Of a stretch of DNA of 64,000 bases, positions 40,205 to 47,969 are shown piece after piece. The position numbers and the translations under genes were made by a program. The stretch covers positions 62,001 through 126,000 of the forward strand of contig JAAYFD010000045.1 of NCBI GenBank assembly GCA_012728415.1, written 5' to 3'. A model generated the notes under the pieces. The model did no database searches. It was not told the DNA's origin and saw nothing but the letters and a program-made list of their open reading frames with translations. Each line of letters opens with the position of its first letter. The first letter of the stretch is position 1. The DNA comes from Gammaproteobacteria bacterium (GTDB lineage Bacteria; Pseudomonadota; Gammaproteobacteria; Pseudomonadales; Pseudomonadaceae).

Positions 40205-40776
40205 GGTCTGTCCCCTGTCAATACATAGGTTTGCACTGTCATTTGCACACTAACCAGCTGCGGAGGCTCCGGCTGGTTCCGCCCCCTGCGCTGATTCAGC
40301 GGGCTAAGACGCACCCGCTCAACCACCAGCAAGGGCCGGCTACTCTCGATTTGCTGCAAAGTGTGCAACAGCTGCTCCAGTGTTGCCGTGAACTGAACCT
40401 GCACACCAACAGCTGCATACCCTTCAGCCGCACGCGAAGTCACCGGGGTCATCCTTTGCAGCTGTCCGCCTGACAGCCAGCTGGACATCCTGCGTTGCAC
40501 ATCCAGACTAATTTCGTCTGTATCATGCCCGGCATAGACCCAGTCTTGCAGATTACGCTCCCGATAGCTTTGCTGTACCCGGCCAATTTCTTCCTGTACA
40601 GCATCAATGGCACGCAGCTCCTGCAAGATTCTGGCATCCTTGCGCAGCTCGCTACGATAGCGGTCTGCATGGTACAGCACCGGCCCCGCAAGCAGGCCAA
40701 GCAGCGCCAGCGCCGCCCCCACCAGCACCAGCAGGCTGACAATGCCCTCTTTTTTCTCTTGCCAGAGCACCTTCAT
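40201..40776 (-). CDS. gspM: Type II secretion protein GspM (PilO-like)
   Basis: 191 residues: one helix (about 14-35, VSLLVLVGAALALLGLLAGPVL), a coiled coil (about 38-75), then a ferredoxin-like domain (VQVQFTATLEQLLHTLQQIESSRPLLVVERVRL) as in GspM/PilO. Overlaps gspL and gspC by 4 bp each. Confidence 0.88.
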   Translation of the reverse strand: MKVLWQEKKEGIVSLLVLVGAALALLGLLAGPVLYHADRYRSELRKDARILQELRAIDAVQEEIGRVQQSYRERNLQDWVYAGHDTDEISLDVQRRMSSWLSGGQLQRMTPVTSRAAEGYAAVGVQVQFTATLEQLLHTLQQIESSRPLLVVERVRLSPLNQRRGRNQPEPPQLVSVQMTVQTYVLTGDRP

Positions 40777-41900
40777 TGCTGCTCTCCCTGTGCGACAAGC
40801 TGCATGCTGATCACAAACACGTCCTTGTTGTCCCGGCCCCGGGTAATGGCGGAGGCAAACCTTGCCTGTTCAAACAGCTCCGATGCATTCAGCCGCTCCA
40901 CCAGCTCTACAACCTCGGTCCCCTGCCCACTGATTTCCAGCCGGTTTTTTTCCAGCGTCAATCCGGTCAGATATACAGTGTCGGGAATAAGCCGGGTCAG
41001 CTCATCGAGCACCTGTGTGACCCTGCCATGCTGCGCATGTTGCTCCAGCATGAAGCCCAGGCTTGATGCGCCCTCCTGCAGCCCGTACCACTCCTTGCGC
41101 ACGTGCTCAACCCTGGACTCCAGCTGAACAATTTCCTGCTTCCCCTGCACCACCAGCATGCGCAGCTTGGCAACCGGAGCAAGCATGGCCAGCCCCAGGC
41201 TCAGCACCAAAAGCAACAGCAGGCCGCTATTGCGATTTAGCCTTCTGCCCCACCTGGACGGTACCCCCAGCTCACCCAGCAAGTTGGCCACTGCCGGCTG
41301 AGAGCCATCCACAGCAGCAACCTGCAGCCTGGCAACCGGCAGACCGGTAATGCGGGAAACATGTTTCATCCACTGGCTGGCAAAAGACTTTGGCACCACC
41401 AGCAGCTCAGCCTCCAGCATGCCGGCACCCGCCTTTTGCACACCCTCTACCACATCGTAAAATACCTGTTCACGGCTAAACGGCGTCAACTTGCTGATCT
41501 GAAACCCCAGCGCCTGGCGCAAATTGCCCCGTGCTGCAGCCGGCACACTGACTTTGCGACGCAACACCTGCCCTTCGGGCAGAACAAGATCCAGCTGCAG
41601 CAGCTTCTTGTCTGCACCGGCCGTTACTTGCTCATGCAGACTGCCGTCTTCCAACACATCAAGCTCAGAATAACCAAGCTGCATCAGTTCCCGCACAGGC
41701 TGCCCGGACACCGCCTGCTCCAGCAGCATCCGCTCTTCATCCATGCGCACGCGAAGCCTGGGAGCCGGCCGTAAAAAAATGTCGGCCAGCGGTACCGGGG
41801 CCAAACTGTTCAGCCCACGCCACCAGCGCTGCCACAGGCTGCCCAGGTCCAGCCCGAACAGTTCCAGCTTACCCAACTCAAAACGCATCGGTTTATTCAC
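40773..41900 (-). CDS. gspL: Type II secretion protein GspL (PilM-PilN-like)
   Basis: 375 residues. The N-terminal half resembles the actin-like cytoplasmic domain that recruits GspE. A membrane helix spans about 228-246 (SGLLLLLVLSLGLAMLAPV), a coiled coil about 250-285 (GKQEIVQLESRVEHVRKEW), and the end is a PilN-type periplasmic domain (RLIPDTVYLTGLTLEKNRLEISGQ). Overlaps gspK by 8 bp. Confidence 0.88.
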   Translation of the reverse strand: MNKPMRFELGKLELFGLDLGSLWQRWWRGLNSLAPVPLADIFLRPAPRLRVRMDEERMLLEQAVSGQPVRELMQLGYSELDVLEDGSLHEQVTAGADKKLLQLDLVLPEGQVLRRKVSVPAAARGNLRQALGFQISKLTPFSREQVFYDVVEGVQKAGAGMLEAELLVVPKSFASQWMKHVSRITGLPVARLQVAAVDGSQPAVANLLGELGVPSRWGRRLNRNSGLLLLLVLSLGLAMLAPVAKLRMLVVQGKQEIVQLESRVEHVRKEWYGLQEGASSLGFMLEQHAQHGRVTQVLDELTRLIPDTVYLTGLTLEKNRLEISGQGTEVVELVERLNASELFEQARFASAITRGRDNKDVFVISMQLVAQGEQQ

Positions 41901-42675
41901 TCAAATCATTCAATGAGAACACAGCATTGTATTCGTTAATTTGCAACACACCAGGCTCCGCATCCGAAAAGCTGGCAATGGCCTCAATTTGCCGGGGCCT
42001 GCGCCCGCCATCCACCTCCACCTGAACCCGGTATACCCCTGCCGGATCCCACTGCAACTGTCCCGAATCCTCACCCGTCACCTGCAGGCCCAAAGCATCC
42101 AGCACCTCATCCGGCACATATCCCGGAGCGACTCCCTGGTGCTCGCCCCAAAAACTCAACCAGCGCTCATAAGGCCTGATTTGTTCAATATCCAGCTCCA
42201 GCAAGTGCGCCAAATGCATCAGCGATCTGATACGTATCGCCGGGCGCAGCTCGCCCGTGTCTTCTTCCAGCTCCTCATTGCGCCATTCCACCACTTGCGC
42301 AGCCCGCTCGGCAGGCTGCTCCAGGCCCATGCCTGCAAACACGGTTTCCAGCTGCTGCACATCCAGCGTGTTTATTGGCACAAACACACTTTCCGGAACC
42401 AGGCGGAAACTGACATTCAGCTCATTCAGCATCAGCTCATAGCGATGCCCCGGCATCTCCTCAAGCTCAGGAGCATTCACCGCCGTCAGCGCAGCCAAGT
42501 AGTTTACCACCCCATCAACAGCTGCACGCGCCTGTATGCCCAACGACACATCCGCGACGCTTTGGCGCTCTACCCTGACTGTAGCCACAAAGGCAGCCAG
42601 CAAAATTGTCAGCAGCGCAACGACCCAAAGGACCACAATGAGCACTACACCACGCTGGCCCCTCTTACTGTGCAT
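41893..42675 (-). CDS. gspK: Type II secretion minor pseudopilin GspK
   Basis: 260 residues with a class III leader MHSKRGQRG|VVLIVVLWVVALLTILLA; unusually for pseudopilins, but normal for GspK, residue +5 is not Glu. The alpha-helical insert and C-terminal VEVDGGRRPRQIEAIASF fit GspK. It caps the pseudopilus tip with GspI and GspJ. Overlaps gspJ by 11 bp. Confidence 0.9.
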   Translation of the reverse strand: MHSKRGQRGVVLIVVLWVVALLTILLAAFVATVRVERQSVADVSLGIQARAAVDGVVNYLAALTAVNAPELEEMPGHRYELMLNELNVSFRLVPESVFVPINTLDVQQLETVFAGMGLEQPAERAAQVVEWRNEELEEDTGELRPAIRIRSLMHLAHLLELDIEQIRPYERWLSFWGEHQGVAPGYVPDEVLDALGLQVTGEDSGQLQWDPAGVYRVQVEVDGGRRPRQIEAIASFSDAEPGVLQINEYNAVFSLNDLSE

Positions 42676-43255
42676 TTCCAGCCCCGGTCACACGAAATAC
42701 AGAAGCAGGCCAAACCCGCTCTCCAGACATCCAGTGCACACGCACCAGTTTTGGCACAGCGCCTTCGGACAACTCGTCTACCCAGTCCTCTTCAACAAAA
42801 TAGCTCAGTTGCATACCAAGCTCTCCGCTCAGCTGAAGGTACTCTGCATCCTCCAGCTCTGCTTGCATATCCAGCGCAGGATCATAGGGTACGTACCTGA
42901 TCCACAGGCCTGCGCGCCCCCCGGGCTCATTGGCCAGCTCAATGCTGTACAGCTGATTGTCTACAGCAAGGGCCAGCGGAGCAGTATAACTGATGCGGTC
43001 AGTCGTTCCTCTCACCGCTGGCAGCGCCTCTTCCAGCTTGAAAAAATCAGCTTCCTGCACCATGTGCACGGCCGAAAGATGCCGATAAAGCATTCGACTC
43101 ACCAGCACCTGCGGTTCGGCCTGCACGATATGATTGTCCGCCACCCGCCAGCTGGCAATGCCGGCACGAAAACCACCAAACAAAGCAACCATCAGCAGAC
43201 TCATCAGCACCAGCGCGATCAGAGTCTCCAGCAAGGTAAAACCACGCTGCCTCAT
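42665..43255 (-). CDS. gspJ: Type II secretion minor pseudopilin GspJ
   Basis: 196 residues; leader MRQRG|FTLLETLIALVLMSLLMVALF with Glu at +5 of the mature protein, then the GspJ beta domain (DRISYTAPLALAVDNQLYSIEL, ELSEGAVPKLVRVHWMSGER). Overlaps gspI by 4 bp. Confidence 0.9.
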   Translation of the reverse strand: MRQRGFTLLETLIALVLMSLLMVALFGGFRAGIASWRVADNHIVQAEPQVLVSRMLYRHLSAVHMVQEADFFKLEEALPAVRGTTDRISYTAPLALAVDNQLYSIELANEPGGRAGLWIRYVPYDPALDMQAELEDAEYLQLSGELGMQLSYFVEEDWVDELSEGAVPKLVRVHWMSGERVWPASVFRVTGAGNAQ

Positions 43256-43665
43256 GGCTCGCCACCACTGCGTGCCGTTCGCAAGGTTGCCAGCTGATAC
43301 TGCTGCTCCCCCAGCGCCGCTGGCCAGAAAACGTCCACTTCGACCTTGTACATTTCCAGCCCGCGCTCCCGCAATTCGGCAGCATATCCCCAGTCGAAGG
43401 GCTGCACCCGCACCTGCCAGCGATAGGGCACCTGGCTATCTTCGCTTATACCGCTGTACTCGCCCTCCTCCAGCGGTTCCACAATACCCAGCTCGGCCAG
43501 CCGCGACTGGGCAATCAGCGCTGCCTGGGCCGTCTTGGCGGTACGGGACAAACCACTTAGCCCCGTTGAAAAACCACTTAAAATCACTGCCAGCAGCATG
43601 GCAGCCAACAAAAAAGCCACCAGCACTTCCAGCATGGTAAACCCCCGCTGTGCCCTGGCCTGCAT
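43252..43665 (-). CDS. gspI: Type II secretion minor pseudopilin GspI
   Basis: 137 residues; leader MQARAQRG|FTMLEVLVAFLLAAMLLAVIL, Glu+5 present, compact C-terminal domain. The start codon overlaps the gspH stop (TAATG). Confidence 0.9.
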   Translation of the reverse strand: MQARAQRGFTMLEVLVAFLLAAMLLAVILSGFSTGLSGLSRTAKTAQAALIAQSRLAELGIVEPLEEGEYSGISEDSQVPYRWQVRVQPFDWGYAAELRERGLEMYKVEVDVFWPAALGEQQYQLATLRTARSGGEP

Positions 43666-44129
43666 TATTCCTCCACCCGGCTGACACGCCCGGTCAGCCA
43701 GTCCACTTCCAGCCAGACATAGGCATCCCCTTCGCTGATCCCCAGCCGGCCACCACTGGACGAGCCGTCCGGATAAAAACGGATACCGGCCTGGCCATCC
43801 CTCATTTCACGGCTGGCCGTTCGGGCATGCAACTCAAACCCCTGGGGAATGTTACGCACCGGATCTGCTCCTGCCCTGAACGCATAGGCATCCAGATCAA
43901 GCACAAACAGCGTGCTGTGCTGCAAATTGACAGCCTGGCTGCGGGCCTTGCGCAGCCCTGTGTGCATATCCCGGGCCACATCATTCAACGACGTCCCCAG
44001 CCCCCGGCTAACGGCGGGCACCACGACCGCCAGCGCCATGGCCAGAATGACCAGCACCACCAGGGTTTCCAGCAGGGTAAAGCCCCTGCTACACCAGCGA
44101 AAATTACTCCCAGCTGCCAATGTCGGCAT
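43665..44129 (-). CDS. gspH: Type II secretion pseudopilin GspH
   Basis: About 154 residues. The cleavage site is CSRG|FTLLETLVVLVILAMALA with Glu+5. The ATG at 44129 gives a 16-residue leader; an in-frame GTG at 44141 is also possible. In either case the start lies inside the end of gspG. C-terminal GRLGISEGDAYVWLEVDWLTGRVSRVEE. Confidence 0.85.
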   Translation of the reverse strand: MPTLAAGSNFRWCSRGFTLLETLVVLVILAMALAVVVPAVSRGLGTSLNDVARDMHTGLRKARSQAVNLQHSTLFVLDLDAYAFRAGADPVRNIPQGFELHARTASREMRDGQAGIRFYPDGSSSGGRLGISEGDAYVWLEVDWLTGRVSRVEE

Positions 44130-44535
44130 CTTCGCCTTCACCGCCGGGCTGCCCGTCCGCGCCCAAAGAAATCAGGTCAAACGGTCCATGCTGTCCCGGC
44201 ATGCGATACACATAGTCGTTGCCCCATGGATCTTGCGGAATTGACGACTTGCGCAGGTAAGGCCCCTTCCAGCGTGTGGCACCGGGCGGCTGCTCAATCA
44301 GGGCGCGCAGTCCTTCATTCTGGCTCGGGTAGCGCCCCACCTCCAGGTGGTACATATCCAGTGCCGAAGACAGCTCCTCGATCTGCATCTTGGCAGTATC
44401 GCTTTTGGCCCCGCCCACATATTTCATGACACGGGGCCCCACCACCGACATCAGCAGCCCCAGAATAACCAGCACCACCAACAACTCGATCAGGGTAAAG
44501 CCGCGCTGGCGACCTGTATTATTTTGCTTGTTCAA
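44104..44535 (-). CDS. gspG: Type II secretion major pseudopilin GspG
   Basis: 143 residues from a TTG at 44535, chosen because AGGAGG sits 5 nt upstream and gives the leader MNKQNNTGRQRG|FTLIELLVVLVILGLLMSVVG. ATGs further up (44556, 44571) lack a comparable ribosome site. The mature part has GLRALIEQPPGATRWKGPYL and DPWGNDYVY, with the Ca-binding loop near LGADGQPGGEGEDADIGSW. It is the main subunit of the pseudopilus. The 380-bp upstream region holds a REP array. Confidence 0.92.
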   Translation of the reverse strand: MNKQNNTGRQRGFTLIELLVVLVILGLLMSVVGPRVMKYVGGAKSDTAKMQIEELSSALDMYHLEVGRYPSQNEGLRALIEQPPGATRWKGPYLRKSSIPQDPWGNDYVYRMPGQHGPFDLISLGADGQPGGEGEDADIGSWE

Positions 44536-44916
44536 AATATCCTCCTGTAACCTCATTCTGTTCTGTTTCATTCCCGGCTTAACCAAAACCCTGTGGCCAG
44601 CCCTGTTCGAGCGGGCCATGCCCGCGACCAACATAACCAGAAAACCTTTCCATTGCTGGTTCCCTTCGCGGGCATGGCCCGCTCCTACATCAATCCGTCT
44701 CGGGGCTTCGCGGGCATGGCCCGCTCCTACGTCAATCCGTCCCGGGCCTTCGTGGGCATGGCCCGCTCCTACGTCAATCCGTCTCGGGCCTTCGTGGGCA
44801 TGGCCTGTTCCTGCGCCAATCCGTCCCGGGCCTTCGCGGGCATGGCCCGTTCCTGCGCCAATCCGTCCCGGGCCTTCGCGGGCATGGCTCGTTCCTGCGC
44901 CAATCCGTCCCGGACT
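44536..44916. repeat. REP array: six 42-bp tandem repeats plus one inverted copy between gspF and gspG
   Basis: Units start at 44665, 44707, 44749, 44791, 44833 and 44875 and end at 44916, directly at the gspF stop. Each contains the palindrome core GCGGGCATGGCCCGC (some units G-to-A/T drifted) followed by TCCTRCRYCAATCCGTCYCGG. A seventh, inverted copy of the core lies at 44605-44628. Units 1-3 share CTCCTAC, units 4-6 TTCCTGCGCC, so they spread by stepwise duplication. The core resembles Pseudomonas REP sequences. The plus-strand reading frame through it is not a gene. Confidence 0.92.
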
Positions 44917-46137
44917 TTATCCGATCAGCTCGTTTACACCCAGTATGCCAAGCAAAATCGAAACAATAATGCCGGCAATCAACACTCCCAGCCCCAGGAT
45001 CAAAGCTGGCTCCAGCAGCGCCAGCAAGCGCTGGGTGACCGTACCCACTTCGTCCTCATACAGCTCGGCCACCTTCAGCAGCATTTCTTCCAGGCGGCCG
45101 GTTTCTTCGCCCACCTGCAACATGTGCAAGGCCAGCTCGGGAAACTTGCCGCCCTCAAGCAGCGATGCACTCAGCGAGCGCCCCTCTCTCAGAGCCGTCA
45201 CAGCGGTATCAAGTTCCCCGCGCAACGTACGATTGCTTACCGTCGCCTGGGCAATGCCCAGCCCGGCCACCATCGGCACACCACCATGCAGCAGCACACC
45301 CAGGGTACGGGCAAAGCGTGTCATTTCAATATTGCCGATCAGCTCGCCGACCAGCGGCCAGCCCAGCACCCGCTCATCAAACTTTTGCCGGAAGCCCTCA
45401 TCGGCAAAACGCCGCTTGCCCAGCCAGTACACACCGGCCAGCCCGCCCAGCACCAGCCACCACCAGCTTCCCATAAAGTCGCCCATCTGCATCACCAGCC
45501 GGGTCGGCCCGGGCAGGCTGCCGCCCATGTCGGCAAACAGGTCGGCGAAGCTGGGCACCACATAGGCCAGCAAAAACACCAGCGACAAAATCGCCACAGT
45601 AAACAGAATGACCGGATAGGTGAGCGCCGAAACAATCATCTTGCGCAAGGCTTTGGCACGCTCCAGATATTCCGTCATGCGCACCAGGGTGCCTTCCAGC
45701 GTACCGCTGGCTTCACCAGCACGGATCATGTTGACATAAAAAGAAGAAAACTCGGGGTGTTGCTCCAGCGCCTCGGCAAACGACTGCCCCTTGCGCAGAT
45801 CATCACGCAGCTGATTGACCAGCTGTACCGACGCGTCATCGCCCATCCCGGCGAGGATGGCCAGGCTGCGGTCCAGCGGCAGCCCCGAGGTCAGCATCAC
45901 CGACAGCTCGCGGGTAAAATGCAACAACCGGTCACGGCTGTTGCCCCTTTTTTTGCGGGCCTTGCCGGCAGCGCCCTTTTTGCCAGCACCCTTTTTGGCC
46001 CTGCTTTCCTCCAGGCTCAGTACCATCAAGCCTTCACTGGCCAGCGCATGGGCGGCCAGGTCGGCGCTGGGCTGCTCAATGCTGCCCTCCACCGTTTTGC
46101 CGGCTGCATCCAGCGCCTTGTATTTGAAATGGGCCAT
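44917..46137 (-). CDS. gspF: Type II secretion inner-membrane platform protein GspF
   Basis: 406 residues, two homologous cytoplasmic domains (T2SSF) around residues 70-195 and 270-390 separated by membrane helices, with one more helix at the C-terminus (LGVLIAGIIVSILLGILGV). MAHFKYKALDAAGKTVEGSIE is a classic start. The linker about 45-70 is rich in Lys/Gly/Ala. It is 11 bp after gspE and separated from gspG by the REP array. Confidence 0.94.
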   Translation of the reverse strand: MAHFKYKALDAAGKTVEGSIEQPSADLAAHALASEGLMVLSLEESRAKKGAGKKGAAGKARKKRGNSRDRLLHFTRELSVMLTSGLPLDRSLAILAGMGDDASVQLVNQLRDDLRKGQSFAEALEQHPEFSSFYVNMIRAGEASGTLEGTLVRMTEYLERAKALRKMIVSALTYPVILFTVAILSLVFLLAYVVPSFADLFADMGGSLPGPTRLVMQMGDFMGSWWWLVLGGLAGVYWLGKRRFADEGFRQKFDERVLGWPLVGELIGNIEMTRFARTLGVLLHGGVPMVAGLGIAQATVSNRTLRGELDTAVTALREGRSLSASLLEGGKFPELALHMLQVGEETGRLEEMLLKVAELYEDEVGTVTQRLLALLEPALILGLGVLIAGIIVSILLGILGVNELIG

Positions 46138-46148
46138 AGTGTTGTGTC

Positions 46149-47831
46149 CTAGCGTGAGGTTTGCGCCACGCGCAATACTTCAGCCAATGATGTCAAACCC
46201 TGCAGCACCTTGCCAAAGCCGTCTTCAAACATATTGACCAGGCCATGCTCGCGGGCGACGCGGTAAATTTGCTCGCTGCTCGATTTTTTTAACACTTCGT
46301 GACGCACGGCATCATTCATCAGCAGCAGCTCGTGAATCCCCATGCGGCCCCGGTAGCCGGTCTGGGCGCAGCTTTCGCAGCCCACCGGCACGCAAACCTT
46401 TGTTTGCGCCCCCTCAGGCAGCATATGGGCAACCCCCATGTGCGCCACCGACTCAAGGTCCAGCGGCTCAGTGCGCTTGCAGTGGTCACACAGCACCCGC
46501 ACCAGCCGCTGTGACATCACCGCATTGACGGTAGAGGTGAGCAGATAGTCCTCCATGCCCATGTCCAGCAACCGGGTAATGGCACTGGCGGCGTCGTTGG
46601 TGTGCAGCGTAGACAGCACAATATGGCCGGTCAGGGCGGCCTGAATGGCAATGGCGGCGGTTTCACGGTCGCGGATTTCACCAATCATCACCACGTCCGG
46701 GTCCTGGCGCAAAATGGAACGCAGCGCATTGGCAAAATCCAGCCCGACCTTGCTGGCGGTCTGGATCTGGTTGACGCCGCTGATCTGATATTCAACCGGG
46801 TCTTCCACGGTGAGAATCTTGCGGTCCACGGTATTGAGGCGGTTCAGCGCCGAGTACAGCGTGGTGGTTTTACCGCTACCGGTGGGCCCGGTGACCAGAA
46901 AAATGCCGTTGGGCTTGTCCAGCACCGCCTTGAAGTCGCGCAGGTTGGAGGCCGACAGGCCAATGGAGTCCAGCTCAAGGTTGATGCTTTGCTTGTCGAG
47001 AATCCGCATCACCACGCTTTCGCCATGCATGGTCGGCACAGTGGAGACGCGCAGGTCAATCGGGCGGCCCTGCAAACGCAGCTGGATACGGCCATCCTGG
47101 GGCAGGCGGCGCTCGGCAATATTGAGCTTGGAAAGAATTTTCAGACGGGAAATCACCGCCGGGGCCAGCTGCACCGCCGGGGTTTCGATTTCTTGCAACA
47201 CGCCGTCAATCCGGAAGCGAATGGCCAGGTGATGCTCGAACGGCTCGATATGAATGTCGGAAGCGCGGGTGTCCAGTGCGCGGGCAAACACGCTGTTGAC
47301 CAGCCGGATCACCGGCGCTTCCGAAGCCATGTCACGCAAGCGTTCAATGTCGTCAATGCCGGCGGCACCCTCAACCGTGGCCAGCTCGTCCACCGCCTGC
47401 TGAGCTCCGGCACCGTACAGCCGCTCATAAGCTGCTTCCAGTTCGCTACCCAGCGCCAGCTCAGGCCTGACTTCACGACCCGTGGCCAGCGCCACGGCCT
47501 GCACCGCCTGCGTATCATTCGGGTTGAGCATCGCCAGCCGCAAAACCTTGCCGTCATCGGCAATCGGCAGCAGCTGCTGTTCGCGCATGTACAGCGGCGA
47601 AATCAGTCCCTCGTCGAGCACCGGCTCCTGTGGGTAATCCTCAGCCGTCAACAGGCGCCAGCCCTGGCGGTCCATCAGCTCCTGGGCAATATCCCGCTCG
47701 GCGACCAGCCCCAGGCGCACCAGAATCTGGATGAACGCACCGCCAGACAGCGCCTGCACCTGCCCCGCCCGCTGTAAGTCCGCTGCGGTCAGCTTACCGG
47801 CTGCAACCAGCCAATCACCTAATTCCTGCAT
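46149..47831 (-). CDS. gspE: Type II secretion ATPase GspE
   Basis: 560 residues from the ATG at 47831 (AAGG 7 nt upstream); a TTG at 47849 is the alternative. N-terminal GspE/PilB domain (about 30-140), Walker A GPTGSGKTT (315-323), Asp box DPVEYQISGVNQIQT, Walker B VVMIGEIRD (380-388), His box STLHTNDA, and a tetracysteine zinc motif (CDHC at 448-451, CESC about 489-492). It powers pseudopilus growth. First gene of the gsp operon. Confidence 0.94.
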   Translation of the reverse strand: MQELGDWLVAAGKLTAADLQRAGQVQALSGGAFIQILVRLGLVAERDIAQELMDRQGWRLLTAEDYPQEPVLDEGLISPLYMREQQLLPIADDGKVLRLAMLNPNDTQAVQAVALATGREVRPELALGSELEAAYERLYGAGAQQAVDELATVEGAAGIDDIERLRDMASEAPVIRLVNSVFARALDTRASDIHIEPFEHHLAIRFRIDGVLQEIETPAVQLAPAVISRLKILSKLNIAERRLPQDGRIQLRLQGRPIDLRVSTVPTMHGESVVMRILDKQSINLELDSIGLSASNLRDFKAVLDKPNGIFLVTGPTGSGKTTTLYSALNRLNTVDRKILTVEDPVEYQISGVNQIQTASKVGLDFANALRSILRQDPDVVMIGEIRDRETAAIAIQAALTGHIVLSTLHTNDAASAITRLLDMGMEDYLLTSTVNAVMSQRLVRVLCDHCKRTEPLDLESVAHMGVAHMLPEGAQTKVCVPVGCESCAQTGYRGRMGIHELLLMNDAVRHEVLKKSSSEQIYRVAREHGLVNMFEDGFGKVLQGLTSLAEVLRVAQTSR

Positions 47832-47969
47832 GCACGACCCTTGATCCAAGTTTGTTGCAAAATAGCTGCGTAGTGTAAGGGTTTAAGCATCCGTGTTAAA
47901 TAGCGGCTAGCCAAATTAGCAACGCCAACAAAGGCAAGCAGCTACTTTGTGACAATGCTCAAAATAGAG

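Noticed and set aside
44665..44916. Regular 42-bp repeats, possible CRISPR array
   Set aside because: The whole 42-bp unit is repeated with only point changes; there are no unique spacers and no cas genes.
44390..46152. Long plus-strand open frames (391 and 519 residues) across the REP array and gspF
   Set aside because: They are antisense to the clearly coding gspF and read through repeats, with no ribosome site or domain.
46602..47777. 391-residue plus-strand open frame
   Set aside because: Antisense to gspE, whose motifs are intact; low-complexity composition typical of a shadow frame in GC-rich DNA.
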